Source: Pseudomonas azadiae (lineage in GTDB: Bacteria; Pseudomonadota; Gammaproteobacteria; Pseudomonadales; Pseudomonadaceae). Taken from it: a DNA stretch of 64,000 nt. The stretch spans positions 3,224,001 through 3,288,000 of the forward strand of contig NZ_JAHSTY010000001.1 of assembly GCF_019145355.1 (NCBI RefSeq), in the 5' to 3' direction. Below the pieces are notes generated by a model that had not been told where the DNA came from, did not search any database, and was given only the letters and a program-made list of their open reading frames with translations. Position numbers and translations under genes: made by a program. This document shows, piece after piece, positions 1 through 9,567 of the stretch. Position 1 is the first letter of the stretch. Every line of letters starts with the position of its first letter.

Positions 1-1584
1 CAGGACAAAGCCCTGGTAGGCGCATTCGAAGCGCCGGTGGTGCCGCGTTCGCGTGACCTCACCGCCGTGTCGGTCATGCCCAACGGCCCGACTGCCGCGC
101 TGTCGCTGACCGGCGCCAACGGTGACGTGTTCACCCCGGTGGTCGTGGGCAAGTGGGGCGGCCTGGCACTCGCCCCTTATCTGCTGGAAAGCAACAACGA
201 GCGCAGCCGCTGGATCCTTGATCCCTTTGCTTTTTTGCAGGCCAGCCTGCACCTGCCAAGCCAGCCGCGCCCGGACGCCACCACCGAAAACGGCCGCCGC
301 ATCGCCACCGTGCACATCGACGGCGACGGTTTCCCTTCCCGCGCTGAAGTGCGCGGCACGCCTTACGCCGGGCGTCACACGCTGGATGACTACATCAAGC
401 CCAACCCGTTCCTGACTTCGGTGTCGATCATCGAAGCCGAGATTTCGCCGCGCGGCGCGTTCCCTTTCCTGGCCCGTGAGCTGGAGCCGATTGCGCGCGA
501 AATCTTCGCCAACCCGAAAGTTGAAGTCGCCACGCACACCTTCAGCCACCCGTTTTTCATGCAGCCGGACAAAGCCAAGAAGCGCGAAAACTTCAGCCCG
601 GAATACGGCATGAACATGAAGGTGCCGGGCTACGACAAAATCGATTTTCGCCGCGAAATCTTCGGCTCGCGCGACTACATCAACCAGAACCTGACCACCC
701 CGCAAAAGCCGGTGAAGCTGGTGTTCTGGCCCGGTGACGCGCTGCCTTCGTCCGACACCATCAAGTTGGCCTACGACGCCGGCCTGAAAAACGTCAACGG
801 CGCCGAAACCATCATGACCAACGCCAATCCTTCGCTGACCGGCCTCAACCCACTGCTGCGCCCGACGCCAGGCGGCTTGCAATACTACGCGCCGATCATC
901 AACGAGAACCTCTACACCAACCTGTGGAAGGGCCCGTACTACGGCTTCCGCGAGTTGATCGAGACCTTCGAACTCACTGACAGCCCGCGCCGTCTGCGTG
1001 GCCTGCACCTTTATTACCACTTCTATTCCAGCACCAAGCAGGCATCGATCAAGGCCATGCACGAGATCTACGGCTACATGCGTGAGCAACAGCCGATGTC
1101 GTTGTGGATGAGCGACTACCTCGACCGTCTGCATGGCCTGTACCAGGCGAGCCTGGCCCGCACCGCCGATGGCGCCTGGCAGATCCGCGGCATGGACGCG
1201 CTGCGTACCGTGCGCCTGGATGCGCAGATGGGTTGGCCGGACCTGCTGCAATCGCAGGGCATCGCCGGCGTGCGCGATTTGCCGCAAGGGCGCTACGTGG
1301 CCCTGAGCAGCGACAACGCCTTGCTGGTGCTGCGCCCGGATCGAGACCCTAGACCTGCGCTGGAGGAAGCCAATGTGCCTCTGCTGGACTGGCGTTACCT
1401 GGATGAGCGACGCGTGAGTTTTGCCTTTGCCGGTCAGTTTGACCTGACCTTTTCCGTGCGTTCGGCCAGTGCCTGCCGCGTGGAAGTGGATGGACAACGA
1501 TTTGCAGGCAAGGCTTCGGCCGGCCTGTGGACTTTTCAATTACCTATGAAGCAGGTGAGTAATGGTCAGCTCCTCTGCAACTAA
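1..1584 (+). CDS. pelA: PelA, C-terminal part (Pel polysaccharide deacetylase/hydrolase), 5' end outside window
   Basis: The reading frame is open from base 1, so this is the last ~527 residues of a protein that is about 950 residues in P. aeruginosa. PelA is a periplasmic enzyme that partly deacetylates, and can also hydrolyse, the Pel polymer. The visible part is the deacetylase region: the metal-binding aspartates lie in HIDGDGF and the histidine pair in THTFSHPF, as in family CE18; VFWPGDALPS is a further conserved stretch. The N-terminal hydrolase domain is off the window. The stop codon lies 23 bases inside pelB, so the two are probably translationally coupled. It heads a complete pelBCDEFG run, which makes the identification firm. 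Confidence 0.95.
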   Translation, partial: QDKALVGAFEAPVVPRSRDLTAVSVMPNGPTAALSLTGANGDVFTPVVVGKWGGLALAPYLLESNNERSRWILDPFAFLQASLHLPSQPRPDATTENGRRIATVHIDGDGFPSRAEVRGTPYAGRHTLDDYIKPNPFLTSVSIIEAEISPRGAFPFLARELEPIAREIFANPKVEVATHTFSHPFFMQPDKAKKRENFSPEYGMNMKVPGYDKIDFRREIFGSRDYINQNLTTPQKPVKLVFWPGDALPSSDTIKLAYDAGLKNVNGAETIMTNANPSLTGLNPLLRPTPGGLQYYAPIINENLYTNLWKGPYYGFRELIETFELTDSPRRLRGLHLYYHFYSSTKQASIKAMHEIYGYMREQQPMSLWMSDYLDRLHGLYQASLARTADGAWQIRGMDALRTVRLDAQMGWPDLLQSQGIAGVRDLPQGRYVALSSDNALLVLRPDRDPRPALEEANVPLLDWRYLDERRVSFAFAGQFDLTFSVRSASACRVEVDGQRFAGKASAGLWTFQLPMKQVSNGQLLCN

Positions 1585-4500
1585 AAACACCCGCCTGCTC
1601 AATCCCTGGGCATTGGCGGTGGTGGCGGTGGCTGTCGGTGGCCTGTTGTGGGCGACCTTCCAGCGTGAAGAAGTCTTCCAGCCCGACGGCCGCCAGCCTG
1701 ACGCGGTATCGGCCAACTATGCCGAGCTGCTGCTGACGGCGCACCCGGACGACGATCACTTGCGCCTGCAACTGGTCGACCTGTTGATTCGCCTGGGTGA
1801 CTACACCAAGGCGCGTCAGCACTTGGAGGCCTGGCCCAAGCCGCAGCCGGAAACCCAGGCTTACTACCGCCTGGAACTGGACGCTCTGGTCGCCGACAGC
1901 AGCAACGACTTGATCGCGCAACGGGCTCTGGTCGAGCGCCTGGGCAGCTTCGACTACCGCAAGTTGCCGATGCCGCAGTTGCAAAACCTGGCCAAGCGCG
2001 CGTTGACGCTGCAGGCGCCTGAGTTCGCGGCCAACGTGTATGAAGAGATCGCCGCGCGCGATCCGGCGCAACGTGCCGAAGCGCTCAAGTCAGCCGCGCA
2101 GTGGTACATGGCCGCCAGCCAACCGCAGCATGCCGCAGACATTTACCTGCAACTGCGACGCGACGCCCAGCAACCGCTTGAACGCCGTGATTATGCACAA
2201 CTGGCATTCAACAGCTTGCTGTCGGCGGGCCACGACGAACAGGCCGCGCAGGTGCTGTCCGACGAATTGCCCCAGCTCACCAACGCCTCGGCCGATGTGG
2301 CGTGGCTGGAGCAGGGCGTCGACGTGGCCGTGGCGACCAAGCGTTTCGACCTGGCGCAGCGCGTGCTCAAGCAGTGGCGCGAGGTGCAGCCGGACAACCC
2401 GAAAATTGCCCTGAAAGAATTCCACGTGCGCCTGGCCATCAATGACCTGGCGGGCGCGTGGGAAACCGGTCAGCAATTGACGGTCGACTACCCGGATGAC
2501 CCCGTGTTGCTCGAGCAAATGGCGCTCCTGGGTGAATGGCGCGGCGATAACGCAGCGGCCGTCGGTTATTGGATTCGCCTGCTTAAGCTCAAGGAAGACC
2601 CGAAAACCCGCGAACACGCCTGGCGCCTGGCCAGCCAGCTGTTTGATTTCGACCGTTCGATCCCGTTGCTCGCCGAGATCATGCAGCAGCGCGCGCTCAC
2701 CGACATCGAGCTGGACGCCTTGGTCTACGGCCACGAATCGCGCGGCACGCCCGCCGAGGCCGAAGCCTGGTTGCGCACCTATCTGCGCAAATACCCGGGG
2801 CACCGCCTGGCCTGGACACGCTTGCTGCAGAACCTGGACAACACCGGGCAGTTCGCCGCCAGAAGCAAGGTGTACAACGACTACGCCAAACGCTTCACGC
2901 TGACCTCGGCCGAGCGCGTGGACTGGGTCGGCACCGAAATGAAGCTGTTTAACGAACAGGCCGCCTGGGACGTCGTGAAAGAGGACGACCCGTCGATCAA
3001 GGATGCCGAGTATTGGCACGCCCGCGCTAGCCTGGCCTGGGACCTGGAGCGTGACGAAGACCTGCGTGTTTCGCTGGAGCGACTGTTGGCCATCAACGGC
3101 AAGCTGGTCAGCGGCGATGAAAGCCAGTTGATTTCCCTGTACCGCAACCGCGACCCGGAACGGGCGTTGGCCTTGATGGTCGCCAGCTGGCGCCGCGCCC
3201 AAGACCCGCAGCGTTTGGTCGAGGCGCTGCAGCTCGCCCAGGAATTACAAAAATGGGACTTGGTGACCGACTTGCTGGACGACGCCAAGCAGTTCCCGGA
3301 TGCCTACGAGCAAGCCCAGGTCCTGGCGGTACGTGGCGCACTGGCGATCGAGCAGGGCGACAGCGCCGAAGCCGAGCGTTTGTACCTGCTGGGCCTGTCG
3401 CGCTTCCCCGATGACAACCTGTTCCGCGAACGCATGATCTGGATGTATGTCGACCAGGGCAATACCGAGAAACTCAAGCCCCTGCTGGCCAAATGGCGCG
3501 CTTATGCGCGTGAAGACCGCCTGCTCTGGCTGCCGTTCGCCAGCGCCAGTCAGTTGTTGAGTCGCGATACCGAGGCGTTGGCCTGGTACCGCATGTACCT
3601 CAAGCTCACCCCGAACGACTGGCTGGTGCAGGCCGCCTACGCCGATGCGCTGGACACCGCCGGCTACCAGGACGCCGCGCAACGCCTGCGCCTGAAGCTG
3701 CTGCGCAATCCTGAGGCCGACGGCTTGCAGCCTTCGTCGCAGCGTTACGGGATCTGGTTGCGCTTGATGTCCAGCAGCTACTCGCCCCGCAAGGCGCAGC
3801 AGGAACTGTTGAAGTGGAAGGACGGTTCGCCGTCGATGAAACAGATGTGGTTCGAACGCTTGCTGGCGCGGCTGGATGCGACCAACCAGGAATCGCAGAA
3901 AGACCAATGGCTGGAATGGGCGCGCAGCCAAGGCCTCAAGGTCGACCGCTACGAGCAGATCCAGGAAGCCCTGCGCAGCCGTAACAAGGCCCAGGTTGAA
4001 ACCTTGCTGGCCAGCAGCGACCTGAACCCGGCGCAACGTTCGCAGGCCCTCAGCCGTCTGGGGCGCGACAACGAAGCGCTGGAAACCAGCCTGAGCGCAT
4101 TGGGTGACGACCAGCCGGAATCGGTGCGCGAGCAACTGCGCCGCCAGGCCGTGGAAATTCACGAAAGCACCCCGCAAGGCGCGCTGTTGTCGTACCAGAA
4201 ACAGGATTTCGGTGGCCTCTCGTTTGATGCGCCGCGCCTGCAAATCGCGCATAACATCGGTGACAAGTGGTACGCCGACCTTGAGATGGAGCACGGTAAA
4301 TACCAGGGCGATGACGTTATCTCATCGCGGATCGGTGACGAGAGCAACGCCGCCCTGACCCTGGTTCGTTCGGTGGAAAACGGCAGTTGGAAGCTGTTCG
4401 CCGACACCAGCCAGCGCAAGGACGACGACCGCAACGGCCTGGGCCTGTCGCGCATGTGGCAGTTGGGCAACAGCCATCAGCTGGAAACCGGCCTGGACTG

Positions 4501-5170
4501 GCATCGCAAGAGCGACGACAGCGGCTTGATGCGCGCGTTCGGTCAGCAGGACCGGGCCTGGGTTGGCGGGCGTCACGGCCTGACCGCACGGGACCAGTTG
4601 AGCTGGGAAGTGGCGCAGCGTTCGTTCTCGACCCGTGCCGGCGATTCGCTGGGCACCGGGCATGCGTTGAAGATGGAGCTTAACCACACGCTGGAATTCG
4701 CCGGGCCTAACTGGACGGTGCGTAGCGGTGTGGATTACCAGAAGAACAGCGTGAAGGACCGGGACCTGGATTATCTGTCGAGCCGCAATGGCGGGGCCAT
4801 CAAGGTCACGCCTCAGTCGATAGACCCTGATACCGGTCTGCCGGATCCGCTCGATGTAGAAACTGTTACCGGCGCCGAGCTGCTGCAAAGCCGCTACGGC
4901 CAACTCTACGTCGGCACCACCTGGCGTCGCGGCATCCCTGGGGCGCTGGTGCGCACCAAGCCGCAATACACCTGGCTGGTGGATGTGACAGCCGGCTGGC
5001 AGTGGACAGACCAGACGTTCAACTACGGCATGAACACCGGCATCGGCTTCGAAGTGCTGGGTGACGACGAACTGGCCCTGACCGTCGGTTACCAATCTGC
5101 GCCACAAGGCGGGGATGGCAAATCCGGCGGAACACTGGGTATGAGCTACGGCGTGCGTTTCGGGCGCTGA
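1562..5170 (+). CDS. pelB: PelB, TPR-containing outer-membrane porin for Pel export
   Basis: A 1202-residue protein, close to the ~1190 expected for PelB. Residues ~14-35 form a hydrophobic N-terminal anchor, followed by a long helical stretch of TPR-like repeats up to about residue 880. The last ~300 residues alternate polar and aromatic residues and end in SYGVRFGR, as expected for an outer-membrane beta-barrel. The periplasmic TPR part of PelB binds PelA and guides the cationic polymer to the barrel. The ATG at 1562 overlaps the end of pelA, and pelC follows after 27 bases containing a GGGAGAAA ribosome-binding site. Confidence 0.95.
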   Translation: MVSSSATKNTRLLNPWALAVVAVAVGGLLWATFQREEVFQPDGRQPDAVSANYAELLLTAHPDDDHLRLQLVDLLIRLGDYTKARQHLEAWPKPQPETQAYYRLELDALVADSSNDLIAQRALVERLGSFDYRKLPMPQLQNLAKRALTLQAPEFAANVYEEIAARDPAQRAEALKSAAQWYMAASQPQHAADIYLQLRRDAQQPLERRDYAQLAFNSLLSAGHDEQAAQVLSDELPQLTNASADVAWLEQGVDVAVATKRFDLAQRVLKQWREVQPDNPKIALKEFHVRLAINDLAGAWETGQQLTVDYPDDPVLLEQMALLGEWRGDNAAAVGYWIRLLKLKEDPKTREHAWRLASQLFDFDRSIPLLAEIMQQRALTDIELDALVYGHESRGTPAEAEAWLRTYLRKYPGHRLAWTRLLQNLDNTGQFAARSKVYNDYAKRFTLTSAERVDWVGTEMKLFNEQAAWDVVKEDDPSIKDAEYWHARASLAWDLERDEDLRVSLERLLAINGKLVSGDESQLISLYRNRDPERALALMVASWRRAQDPQRLVEALQLAQELQKWDLVTDLLDDAKQFPDAYEQAQVLAVRGALAIEQGDSAEAERLYLLGLSRFPDDNLFRERMIWMYVDQGNTEKLKPLLAKWRAYAREDRLLWLPFASASQLLSRDTEALAWYRMYLKLTPNDWLVQAAYADALDTAGYQDAAQRLRLKLLRNPEADGLQPSSQRYGIWLRLMSSSYSPRKAQQELLKWKDGSPSMKQMWFERLLARLDATNQESQKDQWLEWARSQGLKVDRYEQIQEALRSRNKAQVETLLASSDLNPAQRSQALSRLGRDNEALETSLSALGDDQPESVREQLRRQAVEIHESTPQGALLSYQKQDFGGLSFDAPRLQIAHNIGDKWYADLEMEHGKYQGDDVISSRIGDESNAALTLVRSVENGSWKLFADTSQRKDDDRNGLGLSRMWQLGNSHQLETGLDWHRKSDDSGLMRAFGQQDRAWVGGRHGLTARDQLSWEVAQRSFSTRAGDSLGTGHALKMELNHTLEFAGPNWTVRSGVDYQKNSVKDRDLDYLSSRNGGAIKVTPQSIDPDTGLPDPLDVETVTGAELLQSRYGQLYVGTTWRRGIPGALVRTKPQYTWLVDVTAGWQWTDQTFNYGMNTGIGFEVLGDDELALTVGYQSAPQGGDGKSGGTLGMSYGVRFGR

Positions 5171-5197
5171 TTACAGAATCTCTACGGGAGAAAACCT

Positions 5198-5716
5198 ATG
5201 CAAGTAATTCGTAACCTGAGCCTGGCGCTGACAGTACTGTTCGTTGCCGGCTGCTCCAGCTTCACCAGTGAAACCAGCCCGAACCTGCCGCGCACTGCGC
5301 AGTGGGGCATCGTGCCGATGGTCAACTATTCCCAGACCCCGCAAGCCGGTGAGCGCAGCGAGCAGATCCTGCTCAGTGTGCTCAGCAGCCACGGCCTGCA
5401 GCCACGGGTTTACCCGGTCAGCACCCAGGGCGAACAAGCCTTGATGGATGACAATGAGCGCCTGGCCGGTGCCCTCGATTGGGCCCGTGAGCAGAAGCTC
5501 GATTACGTGGTCGCGGGCAGCGTGGAAGAGTGGCAGTACAAGAACGGCCTGGACGGCGAGCCAGCGGTGGGCATCAGCCTGCGCGTGCTGGAAGCCAGCA
5601 GCGGTCGCGTGCTGTGGAGCAAAAGCGGCGCTCGCGCCGGCTGGTCCCGTGAAAGCCTGGCGGGTAACGCTCAAAAGGTAATCGACAACCTTGTTGGCGC
5701 CCTTCGGTTCGAGTGA
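5198..5716 (+). CDS. pelC: PelC, outer-membrane lipoprotein of the Pel secretion complex
   Basis: A 172-residue lipoprotein, the usual PelC length. The N-terminus is a short signal peptide ending in the lipobox VAGC followed by SS, so the mature protein should be lipid-anchored at Cys-19. PelC forms a ring on the periplasmic face of the outer membrane that funnels the polymer into PelB. The body contains the expected mixed alpha/beta stretch, with WGIVPMVNYSQTPQAGERS and a late DYVVAGSVEEWQYK segment. The start is supported by the upstream GGGAGAAA. Its stop overlaps the region where pelD translation begins. Confidence 0.95.
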   Translation: MQVIRNLSLALTVLFVAGCSSFTSETSPNLPRTAQWGIVPMVNYSQTPQAGERSEQILLSVLSSHGLQPRVYPVSTQGEQALMDDNERLAGALDWAREQKLDYVVAGSVEEWQYKNGLDGEPAVGISLRVLEASSGRVLWSKSGARAGWSRESLAGNAQKVIDNLVGALRFE

Positions 5717-5721
5717 TCGCA

Positions 5722-7089
5722 ATGAATTCTCCCCACATGGATTACAGCCTGGCGCCTCGCGCCAGCGGGCCGGTGTCTTGGCTGGAAACGTTACTGGTGA
5801 CGGGCCTGGCGGTCGGCCTCGGCTTCTGGCTGACGCCTGAAGACCCGATGCAGATGCACGCGGGTTTCCCGTGGCCGATCCTGGCGCCGCTGCTGTTGGG
5901 TGTGCGTTACGGTTTTGTCCGCGGCCTGCTCAGTGCGGTAGTACTGGTGGCGGTGTTGTTTGCCCTGCGCAGCAGCGGGCATGAGGGTTACAGCCAGATC
6001 GAACCGTCGTTTATCGTCGGTGTGCTGGTGTGCGGAATGCTGGTCGGTGAGGTGCGTGACCTGTGGGTGCGTCGCCTGGAACGCCTGCAGATGGCCAACG
6101 AATACCGTCAGTATCGTCTCGATGAGTTCACCCGCGCCCATCAAATCCTGCGGGTCTCCCATGACCTGCTCGAACAGCGCGTGGCCGGCAGTGACCAAAG
6201 CCTGCGCAGCTCCTTGCTGGGCCTGCGTGAAAAACTGCGCGGCATGCCGGTCGAAGGCGATGCGCTGAGCGCGCTGGCCGAACCGATCGTGGCGATGCTT
6301 GGCCAGTACGGCGCGCTACGCGTGGCCGGGCTGTACCGCGTCGACGAAAGCGAAAAAAATGTAGTGCCGCACGCCTTGGCCATGATTGGCGTGATGGGCC
6401 CGCTGGACCCTGAAGATGACCTGATCAAGCTGTGCCTTGAGCGCGGCGAACTGGTCAGCGTGCGTCAGGAACTGATCGATTCGGGCAACTCGGCGCAGTT
6501 TTCCTCGCTGCAGGCGTGCATGCCGCTGATCGACGCCGAAGGCCGCCTGTTGGCGATCCTGGCGGTGCGGCAGATGCCATTCTTCGCGTTCCAGGACCGC
6601 ACCTTGAGCCTGCTGTCGCTGCTCGCCGGCCACATCGCCGACCTGCTGCGCCGCGACCCGCACGTGCTGCAACTGGCCGACGCCGACGCGCAGCAGTTCA
6701 CCCTGCAACTCAAGCGCTCGCTGGTGGATGTCGAGCAGCACACCTTGCCGGCCGGGCTGTTCGCGTTCGAAATGACGCGCACCAACGACGAGCTGACGCG
6801 CCTGATGGAGCGCAGCCAGCGCGGCCTGGACCTGCACCTGCCGGCGCGCAACAACCGCGACCACCAGGTGCTTCTGGTGCTGTTGCCGTTGACCGGCCCG
6901 CAAGGCACCGAAGGTTACCTGGCACGCATCAGCCTGTTGTTGCATGAGCATTTCGGCATCGACAGCGACTTCGACAGCCTGGGCGTTCGGGTCATGCCTT
7001 TCAACCTGGAGCCTGGCTGTGATCGCAACGGGCTGCGTAACTTCCTTTACAACGAGTGTGGCTTGAATGATCAGCAAGTGGCTGTTTAG
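5722..7089 (+). CDS. pelD: PelD, inner-membrane c-di-GMP receptor for Pel synthesis
   Basis: 455 residues from the ATG at 5722, matching the length I recall for PelD; a GTG at 5713 would add three residues and overlap the pelC stop. Residues ~18-115 hold about four membrane segments. A cytoplasmic GAF-like domain follows, then a degenerate GGDEF-like domain without a GGDEF catalytic motif. RTND at about residues 353-356 fits the RxxD c-di-GMP-binding I-site by which PelD activates synthesis. It acts in a membrane complex with PelE, PelF and PelG. The last 23 bases overlap pelE, which implies coupled translation. Confidence 0.94.
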   Translation: MNSPHMDYSLAPRASGPVSWLETLLVTGLAVGLGFWLTPEDPMQMHAGFPWPILAPLLLGVRYGFVRGLLSAVVLVAVLFALRSSGHEGYSQIEPSFIVGVLVCGMLVGEVRDLWVRRLERLQMANEYRQYRLDEFTRAHQILRVSHDLLEQRVAGSDQSLRSSLLGLREKLRGMPVEGDALSALAEPIVAMLGQYGALRVAGLYRVDESEKNVVPHALAMIGVMGPLDPEDDLIKLCLERGELVSVRQELIDSGNSAQFSSLQACMPLIDAEGRLLAILAVRQMPFFAFQDRTLSLLSLLAGHIADLLRRDPHVLQLADADAQQFTLQLKRSLVDVEQHTLPAGLFAFEMTRTNDELTRLMERSQRGLDLHLPARNNRDHQVLLVLLPLTGPQGTEGYLARISLLLHEHFGIDSDFDSLGVRVMPFNLEPGCDRNGLRNFLYNECGLNDQQVAV

Positions 7090-8056
7090 CGGAGCCTTGT
7101 TGTTAGAGGCGGGCAGTTGGGCCAGTTTGTGGCTCGATGCGCCCCAATTGCACCAATTGCTGGTCTTCTCCTTCAGCCACGGGCTCGCCTGCCTGATGCT
7201 GTGCGCGGCGGTGTGGCTGTTGCTGCCTGAGCGCTACCGCAAGCCGTTGCCCTGGAGCCCGCTGTTCATCTTTAGCCTGGCGTTTTTCGTGCCGGTCATT
7301 GGCACCCTGGGCGTGGTGATGGCGATTTTCCCGGCGCTGTACTTGCCGCGCAAACGCGATAAACAGGCCTGGCAGGCCGTGGGCATTCCGGGCTTGCCGT
7401 ACCGCGCGCAGTTGCAACTGCACAAGCCGATCTTCGCCGACGGCGGCCTGCAGGATGTGCTGCGCCACGCGCCGGACCCGGATCAGCGCCTGGCCGCCTT
7501 GCTGGCCACGCGGCGCATGCCGGGCAAGGAAGCGGTGCCGATCCTCAAGCTGGCGCTCGCCGATCCCAGCGACGACGTACGCCTGCTCGCCTATTCAATG
7601 CTCGATAAGCAGGAAAGCGACATCAACCTGCATATCCAGATGGCCCTTGAGCAACTGGTGAATGTCAGTACGCGCACCGCCGGCCCTGTCCACAGCATGC
7701 TCGCGCGCTGGTACTGGGAGCTGGCCTACCTGGGCTTGGCCCAAGGCAGCGTGCTGGACCACGTACTCGATCAAGCCAGCGAACACGCCGAGAAGGGCCT
7801 GGCGGCGGGCGAGGGCGGCGAACTGTTCTTGCTGGCCGGCCGCATCGCACTGGAGCGCGGCGAGAACGAGCGCGCCGAAGTGCTGCTGCGCCTGGCCGAA
7901 GAAAACGGCATGGGCTCGGCCCAGGTCTTGCCGTTTCGCGCGGAACTGGCGTTCGAAGCCGGTCGTTATCAAGAAATCCCCGGGTTGCTCGCCAGCCTTC
8001 CCGAGAAAACCCGCCAGCGGCCACCGTTCGCTGAGTTGGTGAGGAGCTGGGAATGA
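7067..8056 (+). CDS. pelE: PelE, inner-membrane TPR protein of the Pel synthase complex
   Basis: 329 residues, as in other pel clusters. Two hydrophobic segments lie near the N-terminus (about residues 5-50 and 58-90), with a basic LPRKRDK patch after them. The remainder is helical with alanine/leucine repeats of TPR or HEAT type (AAGEGGELFLLAGRIALERG). PelE is thought to bridge PelD to the glycosyltransferase PelF. The gene overlaps pelD by 23 bases and pelF by 4 (ATGA), so it is embedded in a tightly coupled operon. No catalytic motif is seen or expected. Confidence 0.92.
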   Translation: MISKWLFSGALLLEAGSWASLWLDAPQLHQLLVFSFSHGLACLMLCAAVWLLLPERYRKPLPWSPLFIFSLAFFVPVIGTLGVVMAIFPALYLPRKRDKQAWQAVGIPGLPYRAQLQLHKPIFADGGLQDVLRHAPDPDQRLAALLATRRMPGKEAVPILKLALADPSDDVRLLAYSMLDKQESDINLHIQMALEQLVNVSTRTAGPVHSMLARWYWELAYLGLAQGSVLDHVLDQASEHAEKGLAAGEGGELFLLAGRIALERGENERAEVLLRLAEENGMGSAQVLPFRAELAFEAGRYQEIPGLLASLPEKTRQRPPFAELVRSWE

Positions 8057-9567
8057 TTCAAAAGCAAGAGGCACCCATTGCAGACATCTGCCTGCTGCTG
8101 GAAGGCACCTGGCCTTACGTGCGCGGCGGCGTGTCGAGCTGGATCCACCAGATGATCCTCGGTTTGCCGCAGCTGACCTTTTCGGTGATGTTCATCGGCG
8201 GCCAGCGCTCGGCGTATGCAAAACGCCGTTACGATGTGCCGGCCAACGTGCTGCACATCGAAGAGATGTTCCTTGAGGATGCGACCCATCCCACGAACCT
8301 GCACGGTACGCCGCGCGAAGCCAACCCACAGCAGTTGGCCGACCTGTATCGCTTCCTGCATCACCCTGACCCGCCTGAGCGTGCGCTGGGTGAGAAGCTG
8401 CTCAACTGCATCGCCAATGGCGACATGACCCTCGACGATGTACTGCGCAGCCGCGCCAGTTGGGAGACGCTCAGCGAAGGCTATCGCCAGCATTGCGCCG
8501 ACCCGTCCTTCGTCAACTATTTCTGGACCCTGCGCTCGCTGCAGTCGCCCTTGCTGATGCTGGCCGAGGCCTCGCGCAAGATGCCGCGGGCGCGGGTGCT
8601 GCATTCGATTTCCACCGGTTACGCCGGGCTCCTGGGCTGCATTCTCAAGCAACGCTGGAACTGCGCCTACCTGCTCAGCGAACACGGTATCTACACCAAG
8701 GAACGCAAGATCGACCTGGCCCAGGCCTCGTGGATCGCCGAAAGCTCCGGCCAGGCGCTGAACCGCAGCCTCGACGGCGGCTCGGGTTACATCCGTACCT
8801 TGTGGGTGCGCTACTTCGAGCGCATCGGCCAGTTGGCGTATAACAGCGCCGATAACATCATCGCCTTGTATGACGGCAACCGTCAGCGCCAGATCAAGGA
8901 CGGCGCCGACCCTGCGCGCACGCAGCTGATTGCCAACGGCATCGACCTGTCGCAGTGGAACCGTGTTCTGGAGTCCCGCGCGCCCGGCATTGCCCCGCGC
9001 GTGGGCCTGATCGGGCGTGTGGTGCCGATCAAGGACGTGAAAACCTTCCTGCGGGCCATGCGCGGCGTGATCAGCGCCATGCCTGAAGTCGAAGGCTGGA
9101 TTATCGGTCCGGAAGAAGAAGACCCGGAGTACGTCAGCGAATGCCGCAGCCTGATGGCCAGTCTGGGCCTGGAAGGCAAGGTGCACTTCCTCGGCTTCCA
9201 GCGCATCCAGGACATCCTGCCGCAACTCGGCCTGATGGTGCTGACCTCGATCAGCGAGGCGCAACCGCTGGTGATCCTCGAAGCCTGGGCCGCCGGCACG
9301 CCGGTGGTCAGCAGTGACGTCGGCTCGTGCCGCGAGCTGATCGAGGGCGGCAGCGCCGAAGACCGTGACCTCGGCATCGCCGGCAAAGTCGTCGCGATTG
9401 CCGACCCACAGGCCACCTCCACCGCCATCCTCGAACTGCTGCGCAGCCCGCCACGCTGGCAGGCCGCACAGGCTGCCGGCCTGGCGCGGGTCAACCGTTA
9501 TTACACCGAAGCCTTGATGCTGCAGCGCTACCGCGACCTGTACCAGGCAGCCATGGAGAACAGCTAA
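8053..9567 (+). CDS. pelF: PelF, cytosolic GT4-family glycosyltransferase that polymerises Pel
   Basis: A 504-residue GT-B fold glycosyltransferase. The N-terminal half has LLEGTWPYVRGGVSSW, typical of PelF. The C-terminal half has the GT4 nucleotide-binding region VGLIGRVVPIKDVKTF and the EX7E-type motif in SISEAQPLVILEAWAAG. It uses a UDP-activated amino sugar to build the polymer at the inner face of the inner membrane and depends on PelD, PelE and PelG. The ATG overlaps the pelE stop in ATGA, preceded by GAGGAGCTGGGA. pelG begins directly after its stop. Confidence 0.95.
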   Translation: MIQKQEAPIADICLLLEGTWPYVRGGVSSWIHQMILGLPQLTFSVMFIGGQRSAYAKRRYDVPANVLHIEEMFLEDATHPTNLHGTPREANPQQLADLYRFLHHPDPPERALGEKLLNCIANGDMTLDDVLRSRASWETLSEGYRQHCADPSFVNYFWTLRSLQSPLLMLAEASRKMPRARVLHSISTGYAGLLGCILKQRWNCAYLLSEHGIYTKERKIDLAQASWIAESSGQALNRSLDGGSGYIRTLWVRYFERIGQLAYNSADNIIALYDGNRQRQIKDGADPARTQLIANGIDLSQWNRVLESRAPGIAPRVGLIGRVVPIKDVKTFLRAMRGVISAMPEVEGWIIGPEEEDPEYVSECRSLMASLGLEGKVHFLGFQRIQDILPQLGLMVLTSISEAQPLVILEAWAAGTPVVSSDVGSCRELIEGGSAEDRDLGIAGKVVAIADPQATSTAILELLRSPPRWQAAQAAGLARVNRYYTEALMLQRYRDLYQAAMENS